From: Intrasporangium oryzae NRRL B-24470
GTDB lineage: Bacteria; Actinomycetota; Actinomycetes; Actinomycetales; Dermatophilaceae
Direction of reading: 5' to 3'
DNA: 43,512 nt
Assembly: GCF_000576595.1 (NCBI RefSeq)
Contig: NZ_AWSA01000039.1
Span: 1 to 43,512, forward strand
The notes beneath the pieces are model-generated. The model searched no databases, had not been told where the DNA came from, and saw nothing but the letters and a program-made list of their open reading frames with translations. Positions within the stretch are counted from its first letter, which is position 1; each line of letters begins with the position of its first letter. Positions 30,096-38,125 of the stretch are shown here, in pieces. A program made the position numbers and the translations under genes.

Positions 30096-30845
30096 GTGCA
30101 CATCACCCGCCGCGTCCCGTTCCGGGTCGCCTTCGCCGCGCTGCTCGCCGCAGCCGTCGCGGCACTCACCATCGCCCCGGCCCAGGCCGTCGCCTACCGC
30201 TACTGGGGCTTCTACCAGCTCGACAAGGGCGCCTGGGCCTTCGCCCAGAAGGGGCCCGACCAGACCGTCCCGACCGACGGGTCCGTCGAGGGCTGGCGCT
30301 TCGCGGTCGGCGACGAGAGCTCCTCGCGCCTGCCCCGCGCCGTCCTCACCTTCGAGGCCCTGTGCGCCTCGACGCCCGCCCAGAGCGGCAGCAAGCGGGT
30401 CGGCCTCGTCGTCGACTTCGGCCGCCCTGCCGACTCGGCCGACGGGACGACGACCCCGCCCGCGGCCAAGGCGACCTGCGCGGTCGTCCCCGCCGCCGCA
30501 ACGAGCACCGACGTGCTCCGCACCGCCGGCGAGCTCCGGATGGACAAGGGCCTCATCTGCGCCGTCGCCGGCTACCCCGCGACCGACTGCGGTGGCGAGG
30601 TGAAGGAGCTGAGCGCCGCAGCGAAGGCCGCCGACACCCCGATCCAGATCGCGGCCCCGGCCGCCACTCCGACCGCCACTCCCTCCGGCGCGACCTCGCC
30701 CCAGGCCGTCGCGGCGACCACGACGGCAGCGAGCTCGTCCGGCGGCACGAGCACGGCGGCATACGTCATCGCCGGCCTCGTCCTGCTCGCGATCCTCGCC
30801 TTCGTCGTGGCGCGGTCCCGGGCGGCCGCGCGGAAGCCGTCCTGA
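30096..30845 (+). CDS. SCO2322-like secreted, membrane-anchored protein of the B12/cobalt locus
   Basis: The 249-residue protein has a signal peptide (basic start, hydrophobic core, cleavage near APAQAVA at 28-34), an extracytoplasmic domain beginning YRYWGFYQLDKGAWAFAQKG, four cysteines (in EALCAST, KATCAVV, GLICAVAG and TDCGG) that could form disulfides, a Thr/Pro/Ala-rich stalk, and a C-terminal helix (about 222-240) with a basic end. This is the build of the SCO2322 family found beside cobalt/B12 ECF transporters in Actinobacteria; a role as a surface component of corrinoid uptake is inference. GGAGG precedes the GTG. It is the first gene under the riboswitch. Confidence 0.83.
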   Translation: MHITRRVPFRVAFAALLAAAVAALTIAPAQAVAYRYWGFYQLDKGAWAFAQKGPDQTVPTDGSVEGWRFAVGDESSSRLPRAVLTFEALCASTPAQSGSKRVGLVVDFGRPADSADGTTTPPAAKATCAVVPAAATSTDVLRTAGELRMDKGLICAVAGYPATDCGGEVKELSAAAKAADTPIQIAAPAATPTATPSGATSPQAVAATTTAASSSGGTSTAAYVIAGLVLLAILAFVVARSRAAARKPS

Positions 30846-30883
30846 CGCGCCATCCGCGCCGACCCGAGAGGACCTGACAGGTC

Positions 30884-31960
30884 ATGCACCTGCGTGAGCG
30901 GCTCCAGCACCCCGCAGCCTGGTGGCTGTGGGGGCTGGGGCTCGCCACGGCCGCGTCGCGCACGACCAACCCCGTCCTGCTCCTCCTCGTCATCGGCGTG
31001 TGCGCCCTTGTCGTGACCGAGCGTCGCGACCCCGCCATCCCCAACCCGCTGCCGGCCTTCCTCGTCCTCGGCGCCGGCATCATCGTCTTCCGCCTCGTCA
31101 TGACGGCGATCCTCGGCAACGGGATCCACGGGGACACCGTCCTCTTCACCCTGCCGACCCTCCCCCTGCCCGAGTGGGCCTCCGGCGTGCGCATCGGCGG
31201 GCCCGTCACGCTCGAGTCGCTCCTCTTCGCCCTCTACGACGCACTGCGCCTCGCGGCGATCCTCGCGTGCGTCGGCGCGGCGAACGCCCTGGCGAGCCCC
31301 CGGCGGCTGCTGCGCTACCTCCCTGTCACGCTGTACGACGTGGGCACCGCCGTCGTCGTCGGCCTGACCTTCGCGCCCCAGCTCCTTGCGGACGCGCGGA
31401 CGGTCCGCGCTGCCCGGTCCCTCCGCGGCCGTGACGGCCGAGGCATCCGCGAGACGGCCCGCCTCGCCGTGCCCGTCCTCGAGACGGCCTTCGAGCGGTC
31501 GCTCGGGCTCGCCGCCTCGATGGAGTCCCGCGGCTACGGGCGTGCGGTGCACACGTCGCCCCGAGGACGCCGCTTCGCCTCGGCCCTCGCGCTCATCGGC
31601 CTCCTCGGCGTGCTCGGCGGCCTCTACGGGCTGCTCGACTCGTCGGTCGGCGGCGCGCTCGGACTCCCCCTGCTCGCCCTCGGCGTCCTGCTCGCGACCG
31701 CGAGCCTCGCCGTCGGAGCGCGTCGCGACGGGCGCACCGGCCACCGGCGCGAACGCTGGGAGTGGACCGAGACCCTGACCGTCGCGACAGGGGCGCTGGC
31801 CGCGACCGTCCTCGTCATCGCGTCCGTCCAGGCGTGGCCCGGGATCGTCCCGGCGCAGAGCGCCCAGCCGCCTCCCGTGCCCCTGCCGGCCGCCCTCGCC
31901 GTCCTCGTCGCCGGGGCTCCCGCCTTCTTCACCCCGATCCCGAGAGGAGCACGCCGATGA
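30884..31960 (+). CDS. cbiQ: ECF transporter transmembrane (T) component, CbiQ family
   Basis: The T component couples the ATPase to the substrate-binding S subunit. In 358 residues there are about seven hydrophobic segments and the two coupling-helix motifs: TVRAARSLRGRDGRG and ERSLGLAASMESRGYGR, corresponding to the ARG-type motifs of CbiQ/EcfT. A C-terminal extension with two more helices makes it longer than usual (about 260). It overlaps the ATPase gene by 4 nt (ATGA), and all later genes in this operon are coupled the same way. Confidence 0.92.
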   Translation: MHLRERLQHPAAWWLWGLGLATAASRTTNPVLLLLVIGVCALVVTERRDPAIPNPLPAFLVLGAGIIVFRLVMTAILGNGIHGDTVLFTLPTLPLPEWASGVRIGGPVTLESLLFALYDALRLAAILACVGAANALASPRRLLRYLPVTLYDVGTAVVVGLTFAPQLLADARTVRAARSLRGRDGRGIRETARLAVPVLETAFERSLGLAASMESRGYGRAVHTSPRGRRFASALALIGLLGVLGGLYGLLDSSVGGALGLPLLALGVLLATASLAVGARRDGRTGHRRERWEWTETLTVATGALAATVLVIASVQAWPGIVPAQSAQPPPVPLPAALAVLVAGAPAFFTPIPRGARR

Positions 31961-33579
31961 TCTCCTTCGACCGGGTCTCCGTGCGCTACGCCGACGCCCC
32001 CGTGGCCGCCCTCCATGACGTCACCCTCGAGATCCCCGAGGGTGAGCTGGTCCTCGTCGTCGGACCCACGGGCAGCGGCAAGTCGACGCTGCTCCGCACG
32101 ATCAACGGGCTCGTCCCGCACTTCAGCGGGGGCACGCTGACCGGCACGGTGACCGTCGACGGCCTCGACACGGCGACCCACCGTCCCCGTGACCTCGCCA
32201 CCGTCGTCGGGCTCGTCGACCAGAACCCGTCCTCGACCTTCGTCACCGACGTCGTCGAGGACGAGGTCGCCTACGGCATGGAGACCATGGGGCTCGACCC
32301 GACGACGATCCGTCGCCGGGTCGAGGAGACCCTCGACCTCTTCGGCCTGACCCCGCTCCGGGCGCGCCCGCTCCTGTCGCTGTCGGGAGGGCAGCAGCAG
32401 CGGGTCGCCATCGCCGCGCTCTTCGCCGCCGGTCCGCGGATCCTCGTTCTCGACGAGCCGACCTCGGCGCTCGACCCCGTCGCCGCGGAGGAGGTCCTCG
32501 CCTCGCTGCACCGGATCGTCCACGACCTCGGGATCACGGTCGTCCTCGCCGAGCACCGCCTCGAACGGGTCGTCCACCATGCCGACCGGGTCGTGCTCGT
32601 CGCCGACGGGCATGCGTCCGAGCTGCTCGACCCCGCCGAGGCGATGGCGCTCTCCCAGATCTTCCCGCCGGTCGTCGGGCTGTCGCGCCTCGCCGGCTGG
32701 TCCCCCACTCCCCTGTCCATCCGCGACGCCCGCCGTCGAGCGGGGCAGCTGCGCGAGCAGCTCGTGACCCGCGAACCGGCCGCAGCGAGCGAGCTGCGCG
32801 CGATCGGCCCGTCGGAGCCGCTCGTCGTCGCTGGTGTCCGCGTCGTCCGGGCCGGAAGGTCCGTCCTCGACCGCGTCGACCTGTCCGTCTCGCGTGGCTC
32901 GATCACGGTTCTCATGGGCCGCAACGGGGCCGGCAAGTCGACCCTGCTCGGCGCCATCGCCGGCCAGCACCCCCTCGCCACGGGACGGGTCCGCGTCGGC
33001 GAGAACCCCATCGACCCGTATGCCGTGCCAGCCCGTCAGCGGGTCCGTGCCGTCGGCCTCGTCCCCCAGCAACCCGAGCTGCTGCTCTACGCCGACACGG
33101 TCGCCGGCGAGTGCGCCGACGCCGACGCGGACTTCGGTGTCGCGCCGGGCACGACGGCCGCCGTGCTGCAGCGGATCTCGGGGGGCATCGACCCAGACCA
33201 GCACCCGCGCGACCTCTCCGAGGGGCAGCGGCTCGAGCTGGCGCTCGCGGTCATCCTCGCCGGCGAGCCCGACGTCCTCCTCCTCGACGAGCCGACCCGC
33301 GGGCTCGACTACGGCGCGAAGCAGCGCCTCGGCACGATCCTCACCGTCCTCGCGTCCCGCGGCACGACCGTCCTCGTGGCGACGCACGACGTCGAGCTCG
33401 CGGCCGAGGTCGCCGACCGGGTCGTCATCCTCGCCGACGGCGAGATCGTGACCGACGGGCCCGCGCGCGAGGTGCTGGCCTCCTCGCCCGCGTTCGCGCC
33501 GCAGGTCACGAAGGTGCTCCTCCCGCAGACCTGGCTCACCGTGGCAGAGGTGGCCGGCGCCCTCGAGCGGTCGGCATGA
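31957..33579 (+). CDS. ECF transporter ATPase, two fused nucleotide-binding domains
   Basis: A 540-residue fusion of both ATPase (A and A') subunits of an energy-coupling factor transporter. Domain 1 (1-235): Walker A GPTGSGKS at 36-43, signature LSGGQQQR, Walker B ILVLDEPTSALDP. Domain 2 (about 290-530): Walker A GRNGAGKS, a degenerate signature LSEGQRLELA, Walker B VLLLDEPTRGLD. The Q-loops are present (LVDQNPSS and LVPQQPELL). It lies between cbiQ and the S component with 4-nt overlaps at both ends, so the three form one transporter. Confidence 0.94.
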   Translation: MISFDRVSVRYADAPVAALHDVTLEIPEGELVLVVGPTGSGKSTLLRTINGLVPHFSGGTLTGTVTVDGLDTATHRPRDLATVVGLVDQNPSSTFVTDVVEDEVAYGMETMGLDPTTIRRRVEETLDLFGLTPLRARPLLSLSGGQQQRVAIAALFAAGPRILVLDEPTSALDPVAAEEVLASLHRIVHDLGITVVLAEHRLERVVHHADRVVLVADGHASELLDPAEAMALSQIFPPVVGLSRLAGWSPTPLSIRDARRRAGQLREQLVTREPAAASELRAIGPSEPLVVAGVRVVRAGRSVLDRVDLSVSRGSITVLMGRNGAGKSTLLGAIAGQHPLATGRVRVGENPIDPYAVPARQRVRAVGLVPQQPELLLYADTVAGECADADADFGVAPGTTAAVLQRISGGIDPDQHPRDLSEGQRLELALAVILAGEPDVLLLDEPTRGLDYGAKQRLGTILTVLASRGTTVLVATHDVELAAEVADRVVILADGEIVTDGPAREVLASSPAFAPQVTKVLLPQTWLTVAEVAGALERSA

Positions 33580-34427
33580 GCACGAGGCGCGTCATCCCGC
33601 TCCGCTGGCCGTCGGTCGCGGCGGTCTGCCTCGTCGGGGTGGTCGGCCTCCTGGCCTTCACCTGGCCGTTCTTCGTCTCCGCCGACTTCGCCACCGCGCA
33701 CGGCAACGACGCGCCCTGGCTCTTCGCCGTGCTGCTCGGCCTGCTCAGCCTCGTCTGCCTCGCCGAGATCACGGCGGGCCACCTCGATGCCAAGGCGATC
33801 GCCGTGCTCGGCGTCGCGGCGGCCGCCGGCGGCGCGATGCGCCTCCTCAGCGCCGGAACCGCAGGTCTCGAGCCGATGTTCTTCGTCGTCATCGTCGCTG
33901 GCCGCGTCCTCGGTCCTGGTGTCGGGTTCGTGTCTGGAAGTCTCGCCGTCACGACGGGCGCGCTCCTCACCGGCGGGGTCGGGCCCTGGCTGCCCTTCCA
34001 GATGATCAGCGCCGGCGCCGTCGGGCTCGGCGCCGGGCTGCTGCCCGTGACGGCCGGGAGCCGGGCCGAGCGTTGGGCCGTCGCCGGCTACGCGCTCGTC
34101 AGTGGCCTGCTCTTCGGGCTCTTCATGAACCTGTGGTTCTGGCCCTTCCTCGGCCCCAACGCCCCGACCGGGATGGGGTTCGTCCCGGGTGCACCCCTGG
34201 CGACCAACCTCGCCCACTACGGCCTCTTCTACCTGGCTACCTCGCTCGGGTGGGACCTGCCGCGCGGGGTGCTCAACGCCGCGCTCGTCGTCGTGGCGGG
34301 CCCCGCCCTGCTGCGGGTGTTCCGACGGGCGGCGCGGCGGGCCGCCTTCGGGGCGCCGGTCGACTTCGACCCTCACTCGGTCGTGCCGCCCAGCCCGTCG
34401 GCGACGGCTCACGGAGCCTCCCGGTGA
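33576..34427 (+). CDS. ECF transporter substrate-binding (S) component
   Basis: The 283-residue protein has about six transmembrane helices in the S-component pattern, with MSTRRVIPLRWPSVAAVCLV at the start and the glycine-rich segment GRVLGPGVGFVSGSLAVTTGALLTGGVGPW typical of this fold. Substrate specificity is not readable from sequence, but its operon position under a B12 riboswitch and before cobU makes cobalamin or a precursor most likely; cobalt is possible, though no N-terminal CbiM-type His motif is seen. ATGA and GTGA overlaps link it to its neighbours. Confidence 0.85.
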   Translation: MSTRRVIPLRWPSVAAVCLVGVVGLLAFTWPFFVSADFATAHGNDAPWLFAVLLGLLSLVCLAEITAGHLDAKAIAVLGVAAAAGGAMRLLSAGTAGLEPMFFVVIVAGRVLGPGVGFVSGSLAVTTGALLTGGVGPWLPFQMISAGAVGLGAGLLPVTAGSRAERWAVAGYALVSGLLFGLFMNLWFWPFLGPNAPTGMGFVPGAPLATNLAHYGLFYLATSLGWDLPRGVLNAALVVVAGPALLRVFRRAARRAAFGAPVDFDPHSVVPPSPSATAHGASR

Positions 34428-35113
34428 CCGACGGGAGGCGGCCGGACCGTCCTGGGCTGCAGGCTCTGACAACGACCCTCGTCACGGGACCGGTTCGCAG
34501 CGGCAAGAGCCGGCACGCGGAGGAGCTGCTCCGGGGTGAGGCCGACGTGACGTACGTCGCCACCGGACGCCCACTCGAGCCGTCCGTCCCGTCCGTCCCG
34601 TCCGTCCCGTCCGACCCGGCAGACGCGTCCGACCCGGTGGCCCCGCCGGCTCCCCCGGACGCGGAGTGGAGTCGGCGCGTCGAGAGCCACCGGGTCCGGC
34701 GTCCGTCGACGTGGCGCACGGTGGAAACGACCGACCTCGCCGGGGTGATCGCATCGGCGACCGGTCCGCTGCTCATCGACTGCCTCGGCACGTGGCTCAC
34801 CGCCGTCGTCGACACGACGGGATGGGACGACCTCGCGGCGGCGGAGGCCGTCGTCCGGTCGGCCGCTGACGAGCTCGTCGAGGCGCTCTGCGCTGCCACG
34901 ACGCCGATCGTCGTCGTGACGAACGAGGTGGGCTGGTCGCTCGTGCCCCTGACCGCGGCGGGACGCTTCTTCCAGGACGAGCTCGGGCGGCTCAACGCCG
35001 CCGTCTCCGCCGCCGCCGCCGCGGTCCACCTCGTCGTCGCCGGCCGTGTCCTCGACCTTTCCGGGGCACCGGTCGTCGCAGGCCGCCTCTCGCCGCGGAC
35101 GCCCGATGCGTGA
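34424..35113 (+). CDS. cobU: Adenosylcobinamide kinase/adenosylcobinamide-phosphate guanylyltransferase
   Basis: CobU phosphorylates adenosylcobinamide and adds GMP from GTP, the salvage step before lower-ligand attachment. The 229-residue protein has a P-loop GPVRSGKS (22-29), the guanylylation region ESHRVRRP (the conserved His is H89), LLIDCLGTWL and VVTNEVGWSLVP. Between ATGRP and the DAEWSRR segment lies an insert of about 28 residues, including three PSV repeats, absent from standard CobU. It follows the S component with a GTGA overlap and overlaps cobS by 8 nt. Confidence 0.93.
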   Translation: MTDGRRPDRPGLQALTTTLVTGPVRSGKSRHAEELLRGEADVTYVATGRPLEPSVPSVPSVPSDPADASDPVAPPAPPDAEWSRRVESHRVRRPSTWRTVETTDLAGVIASATGPLLIDCLGTWLTAVVDTTGWDDLAAAEAVVRSAADELVEALCAATTPIVVVTNEVGWSLVPLTAAGRFFQDELGRLNAAVSAAAAAVHLVVAGRVLDLSGAPVVAGRLSPRTPDA

Positions 35114-35879
35114 CGGCTGGCGCCTCGCCGTGGGCACGTTCCTCGCCGTCCCGGTCCGTCCACCGTCGCGCGTGGACGGGCGCGTCGCCGGCCAGGCCAT
35201 GCTCCTGGCCCCGGCGACGGCCCTGGTCCTGGCCGGTGTCTGGGTCGTCCTCGGTGGAGGCGTCGTCCGCGGCTGGGTCCCCGGCCTCCTGGCGGGGGCG
35301 CTGGCGGTCGCCACCACGGCCCTCGGCTCCCGCGCGATGCATCTCGACGGGCTCGCAGACACGGCCGACGGTCTCTCGGCGAGCTACGACCGCGCCCGCG
35401 CGCTCGAGGTGATGCGGCGCGGCGACGTGGGACCGAGTGGCGTGGCCGCCCTCGTCCTCACGGTGCTCGTCCAGGTCGCGAGCCTCGAGGCCCTCCTCGA
35501 GCGGGGCGCCGGTGTGGCCGTCGCCGCGCTGGCCCTCGTCGCCAGCCGCCTGGCACCCGCGGTGAGCTGTCGACGCGGGGTCCCCGCCGCGCGCGCCGAG
35601 GGTCTGGGCCACACCGTGGCCGGGACGGTCGGAGTCGTCCCCCTCGGTGCGGTCACCGCCCTCGTCACGGCCACCGGCCTCGGGGTGCTGCTGGCGCTCG
35701 GTGGGGCCTGGTATGCCGCCCCCTGCGTCGTCGGTGCCGCGATCCTCGCGTCGTGGGCACTGACCCGCCGCGCGACGCGCCGGCTCGGCGGTGTCACCGG
35801 GGACGTCGTCGGCGCGGGCGTCGAGGTCTCACTCGCGGCGGCGCTCGTCGTGGGCGCGTTCCTTCTGCCGGTCGTCTGA
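35106..35879 (+). CDS. cobS: Adenosylcobinamide-GDP ribazoletransferase (cobalamin synthase)
   Basis: CobS joins adenosylcobinamide-GDP to alpha-ribazole, the last assembly step of B12. The 257-residue membrane protein has six or so helices, the opening LAVGTFLAVPV and the metal-binding core MHLDGLADTADGL, followed by MRRGDVGPSGV. With cobU and the ECF genes it completes a corrinoid salvage unit; cobT (lower-ligand activation) is not in the window. It is the last gene under riboswitch control. Weak inverted repeats (35895-35901 with 35917-35923) at the junction with the convergent gatD-like gene may act as a terminator. Confidence 0.94.
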   Translation: MRDGWRLAVGTFLAVPVRPPSRVDGRVAGQAMLLAPATALVLAGVWVVLGGGVVRGWVPGLLAGALAVATTALGSRAMHLDGLADTADGLSASYDRARALEVMRRGDVGPSGVAALVLTVLVQVASLEALLERGAGVAVAALALVASRLAPAVSCRRGVPAARAEGLGHTVAGTVGVVPLGAVTALVTATGLGVLLALGGAWYAAPCVVGAAILASWALTRRATRRLGGVTGDVVGAGVEVSLAAALVVGAFLLPVV

Positions 35880-35912
35880 CGTCGGCTCACGGCCCCGAGA
35901 GACCGCGTCCGG

Positions 35913-36698
35913 TCACCTCTCGGCGCGTACCGGGGAGAGAGGTCGCACCGCCCTGCGCACCCGGGCCGCCCAGCCGGCCGCGGCCGCCTCAGCGCGGATC
36001 TCGGCGATCCGGTTCGTGCGGGCCTCCTCGACGGCCGGGACCGGCAGGTCCGGCCAGGGCTCGGTCCGGCCGGTCGCCCGCGCGAGGAGGAGGTCGGCGA
36101 GCTCGGGGTTGAGCGCGATGAGCGGCCCGTGCAGGCGGGTGGCGATGACCGAGCCCGACACGACGCCGTCGGTCCGCGTCTCGGACCGGTCGCCCGCGCC
36201 GTGCTCGAGCTGGGAGAAGGGGGCGGCGGCCGCGCGTTGGGTCCGAACGTCGTTGGACTCCCACCCGACGAGAGCGGGGAGACCGAGCTCGGCGTTGGGC
36301 TTGGTCACGACGCTCCCGGTGACCGGGGCGGCCCCGGAGACGACGACGGGGACCAGGCCCAGCCCGTCGTGCCGGTGACCGGCCGGGTCGACCCACGTGA
36401 GGGACACCGCATCGAGTCCTGCGTCGACGGCGAAGAGCAGGGAGCCGCCCGCCGACACCCGCGACGCCAGGTCGGTGTCGGACAGCAGCGAGACGAGCTG
36501 GCCGACCCCGTCCCGGCCCGTCCCACCGAGCAGGTAGACGTCCGCCTCGACGAAGCCGCCGGGCCGGTCGACCGTGACGACCTCGGCAGACAGGCCACGG
36601 TCGCGGGCGCGCCGCGCCAGCGCGGGACCCTTGGCCTCGTCACCGGCAGCCACGGTCACCAGCGGGAAGAGGGTCGCGATGGTGAGTGACCGCGTCAC
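35913..36698 (-). CDS. GatD-like glutamine amidotransferase homologue lacking the catalytic cysteine
   Basis: GatD is the glutaminase that feeds ammonia to MurT for amidation of D-Glu in lipid II. This 261-residue protein keeps the fold markers: YLLGGTGRDG near 55-64, the segment corresponding to IGFENHxGRT (here LVGWESNDVRT), and the catalytic-histidine strand TRLHGPLIALNPELADLLL with H190. But where the nucleophile should be (VFAVCAGYQ in the family) it reads LFAVDAGLD, with D92, and there is no cysteine anywhere in the protein. It therefore cannot work as a Cys-His glutaminase. The GTG overlaps the stop codon of the MurT-like gene (GTGA). Inference: a second, degenerate or repurposed pair; a canonical pair may exist elsewhere. 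Confidence 0.8.
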   Translation of the reverse strand: MTRSLTIATLFPLVTVAAGDEAKGPALARRARDRGLSAEVVTVDRPGGFVEADVYLLGGTGRDGVGQLVSLLSDTDLASRVSAGGSLLFAVDAGLDAVSLTWVDPAGHRHDGLGLVPVVVSGAAPVTGSVVTKPNAELGLPALVGWESNDVRTQRAAAAPFSQLEHGAGDRSETRTDGVVSGSVIATRLHGPLIALNPELADLLLARATGRTEPWPDLPVPAVEEARTNRIAEIRAEAAAAGWAARVRRAVRPLSPVRAER

Positions 36699-37960
36699 GC
36701 CGCACCCCCGCGGAACTGTGCGGAAACCCTTCGGAAGGCCGGGGTGTTGCAGGCGACGAGGACGTCGCCGGCCTCGCGGGTGGCGATCGCGGAGAGGACA
36801 TCCGGAGCCACCCGGGTGCGCACGCCCGCCGCGGTGAGGATCGCGACGACATCGGACGACCGGCCTCCGGTCACCGCGACCTCGTGCCCGCCGATGAGGT
36901 GGAAGGGCGACTCCCACATCGTCGCGGTGTCCCTCGGGCCGTCCGGGTCGACGACCATGACGAGCTGGGCGCCCGTCGTCGCGGCGACGTCGAGGGCCTC
37001 CGCCCACCCGGCCGGGTTGTCGAGTCTCATGAGCCGGGCCGCGTGCTCACCGATCTGCACCGGGGCATACCTCTCGTCGACGTCGGCCACGGTCGCCATG
37101 CGCTCGGCGGCTCCGGCGAGGTCGACCCCGAACACGTCGGCCGCGGCGAGGGCGAAGGCCTCACCGACGGTCGCGGTCCGGCCGGGAACCGTCACCTCGA
37201 TCCGCTGCCGGCCCCGACCGTGCTCGACGTACCACTCGACCCCCTCATCGCCCTCGTCCCCCTCGGCGACGACCGTCCACTGCGGGGCGCGCCGCTGCCG
37301 GCCGCAGCCGGGGCAGCTCCAGCTCAGCCCCTCGAACTCGTGCGGGGCCCGACAGGCCGGGCAGAGGAGCGCGTCGTCACGCCAGTCCAGCCCACCGCTT
37401 ACCGGGACGACCCTCGGCGCGGCCTCGAAGGCCCAGCTGACGAGCGGGTCGTCGGTGTTGATGATCGCCACACTGTCGTCGGGCAGGGCCGCCGCCGTCC
37501 GGCGCCAGTGGCGCAGCGTCCTCGCGAGGGACACGCCCCGGGTGTACTCGCGGGAGGAGTTGAGGGCGATGACGGCGCGCGGTCGGGTGCCCTTGACGAC
37601 GGCGCCGAGGTGGACGTCGTCGACCTCGAGTGCCGCGACCGGGCTCGTCCGGTCCTTGGCGAGGGCCGCGATGATCCCGTCGGTCGTGTTGGCGCCCATC
37701 GCGTTGGTCACGACGGAACCCTTCTCACCGAGGGCGGCCGTCACGAGCGCCGTGACGGTGGCCTTGCCGTTCGTACCCGTCACGAGCACGCTGCGCCGGC
37801 CGGCCGCGACGGCCTCGAGGACCCGCGGATCGAGTCGGAGCGCCGTGCGACCTCCGACCACCGATCCGGCTCCGAGACCAAGCGACAGCGACAGCCGGTC
37901 GGCGACCCGCCCGGCCCCCAGCGCCACCCCGGCTCGGAGGGGGTCACGTCGGTGAGTCAC
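36695..37960 (-). CDS. MurT-like Mur ligase homologue
   Basis: The 421-residue protein has the MurT architecture: a short lead, the Mur ligase P-loop TGTNGKATVT (the family has GTNGKTTT, so T is A here), VVTNAMGANTTDGIIAAL, LEVDD, the zinc ribbon CPAC...CPGC with W before it, typical of MurT, and a C-terminal domain with DNPAGWAEAL. The usual NLSRDQLDR segment is altered to NSSREYTRG. I start at the GTG at 37960, 6-8 nt after GAAGGA; the frame is open to 38080. Coupled to the cysteine-free GatD-like gene. MurT normally amidates lipid II at D-Glu; the changes here make that uncertain. Confidence 0.82.
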   Translation of the reverse strand: MTHRRDPLRAGVALGAGRVADRLSLSLGLGAGSVVGGRTALRLDPRVLEAVAAGRRSVLVTGTNGKATVTALVTAALGEKGSVVTNAMGANTTDGIIAALAKDRTSPVAALEVDDVHLGAVVKGTRPRAVIALNSSREYTRGVSLARTLRHWRRTAAALPDDSVAIINTDDPLVSWAFEAAPRVVPVSGGLDWRDDALLCPACRAPHEFEGLSWSCPGCGRQRRAPQWTVVAEGDEGDEGVEWYVEHGRGRQRIEVTVPGRTATVGEAFALAAADVFGVDLAGAAERMATVADVDERYAPVQIGEHAARLMRLDNPAGWAEALDVAATTGAQLVMVVDPDGPRDTATMWESPFHLIGGHEVAVTGGRSSDVVAILTAAGVRTRVAPDVLSAIATREAGDVLVACNTPAFRRVSAQFRGGAA

Positions 37961-38087
37961 GGGGCATCCTTCGCGCAAACGGCTCTCGAGGCGAGGCGTC
38001 ACCCGAGTTCGGAGCAGAGCGTAGCCCGTGCCCCCGGAAGCCGCAGCAGCGGCCGCCCCGCGAGAGGTCCTCGGCCGCAAGGGTGCC

Positions 38088-38117
38088 GGTCCGGGAGGCA
38101 GAGCCGCCTCCCGGACC
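38088..38117 (-). terminator. Hairpin after gcvT
   Basis: Arms 38088-38099 and 38106-38117 (GGTCCGGGAGGC) form a perfect 12-bp stem 9 nt after the gcvT stop. Confidence 0.75.
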
Positions 38118-38125
38118 GACGCAGG

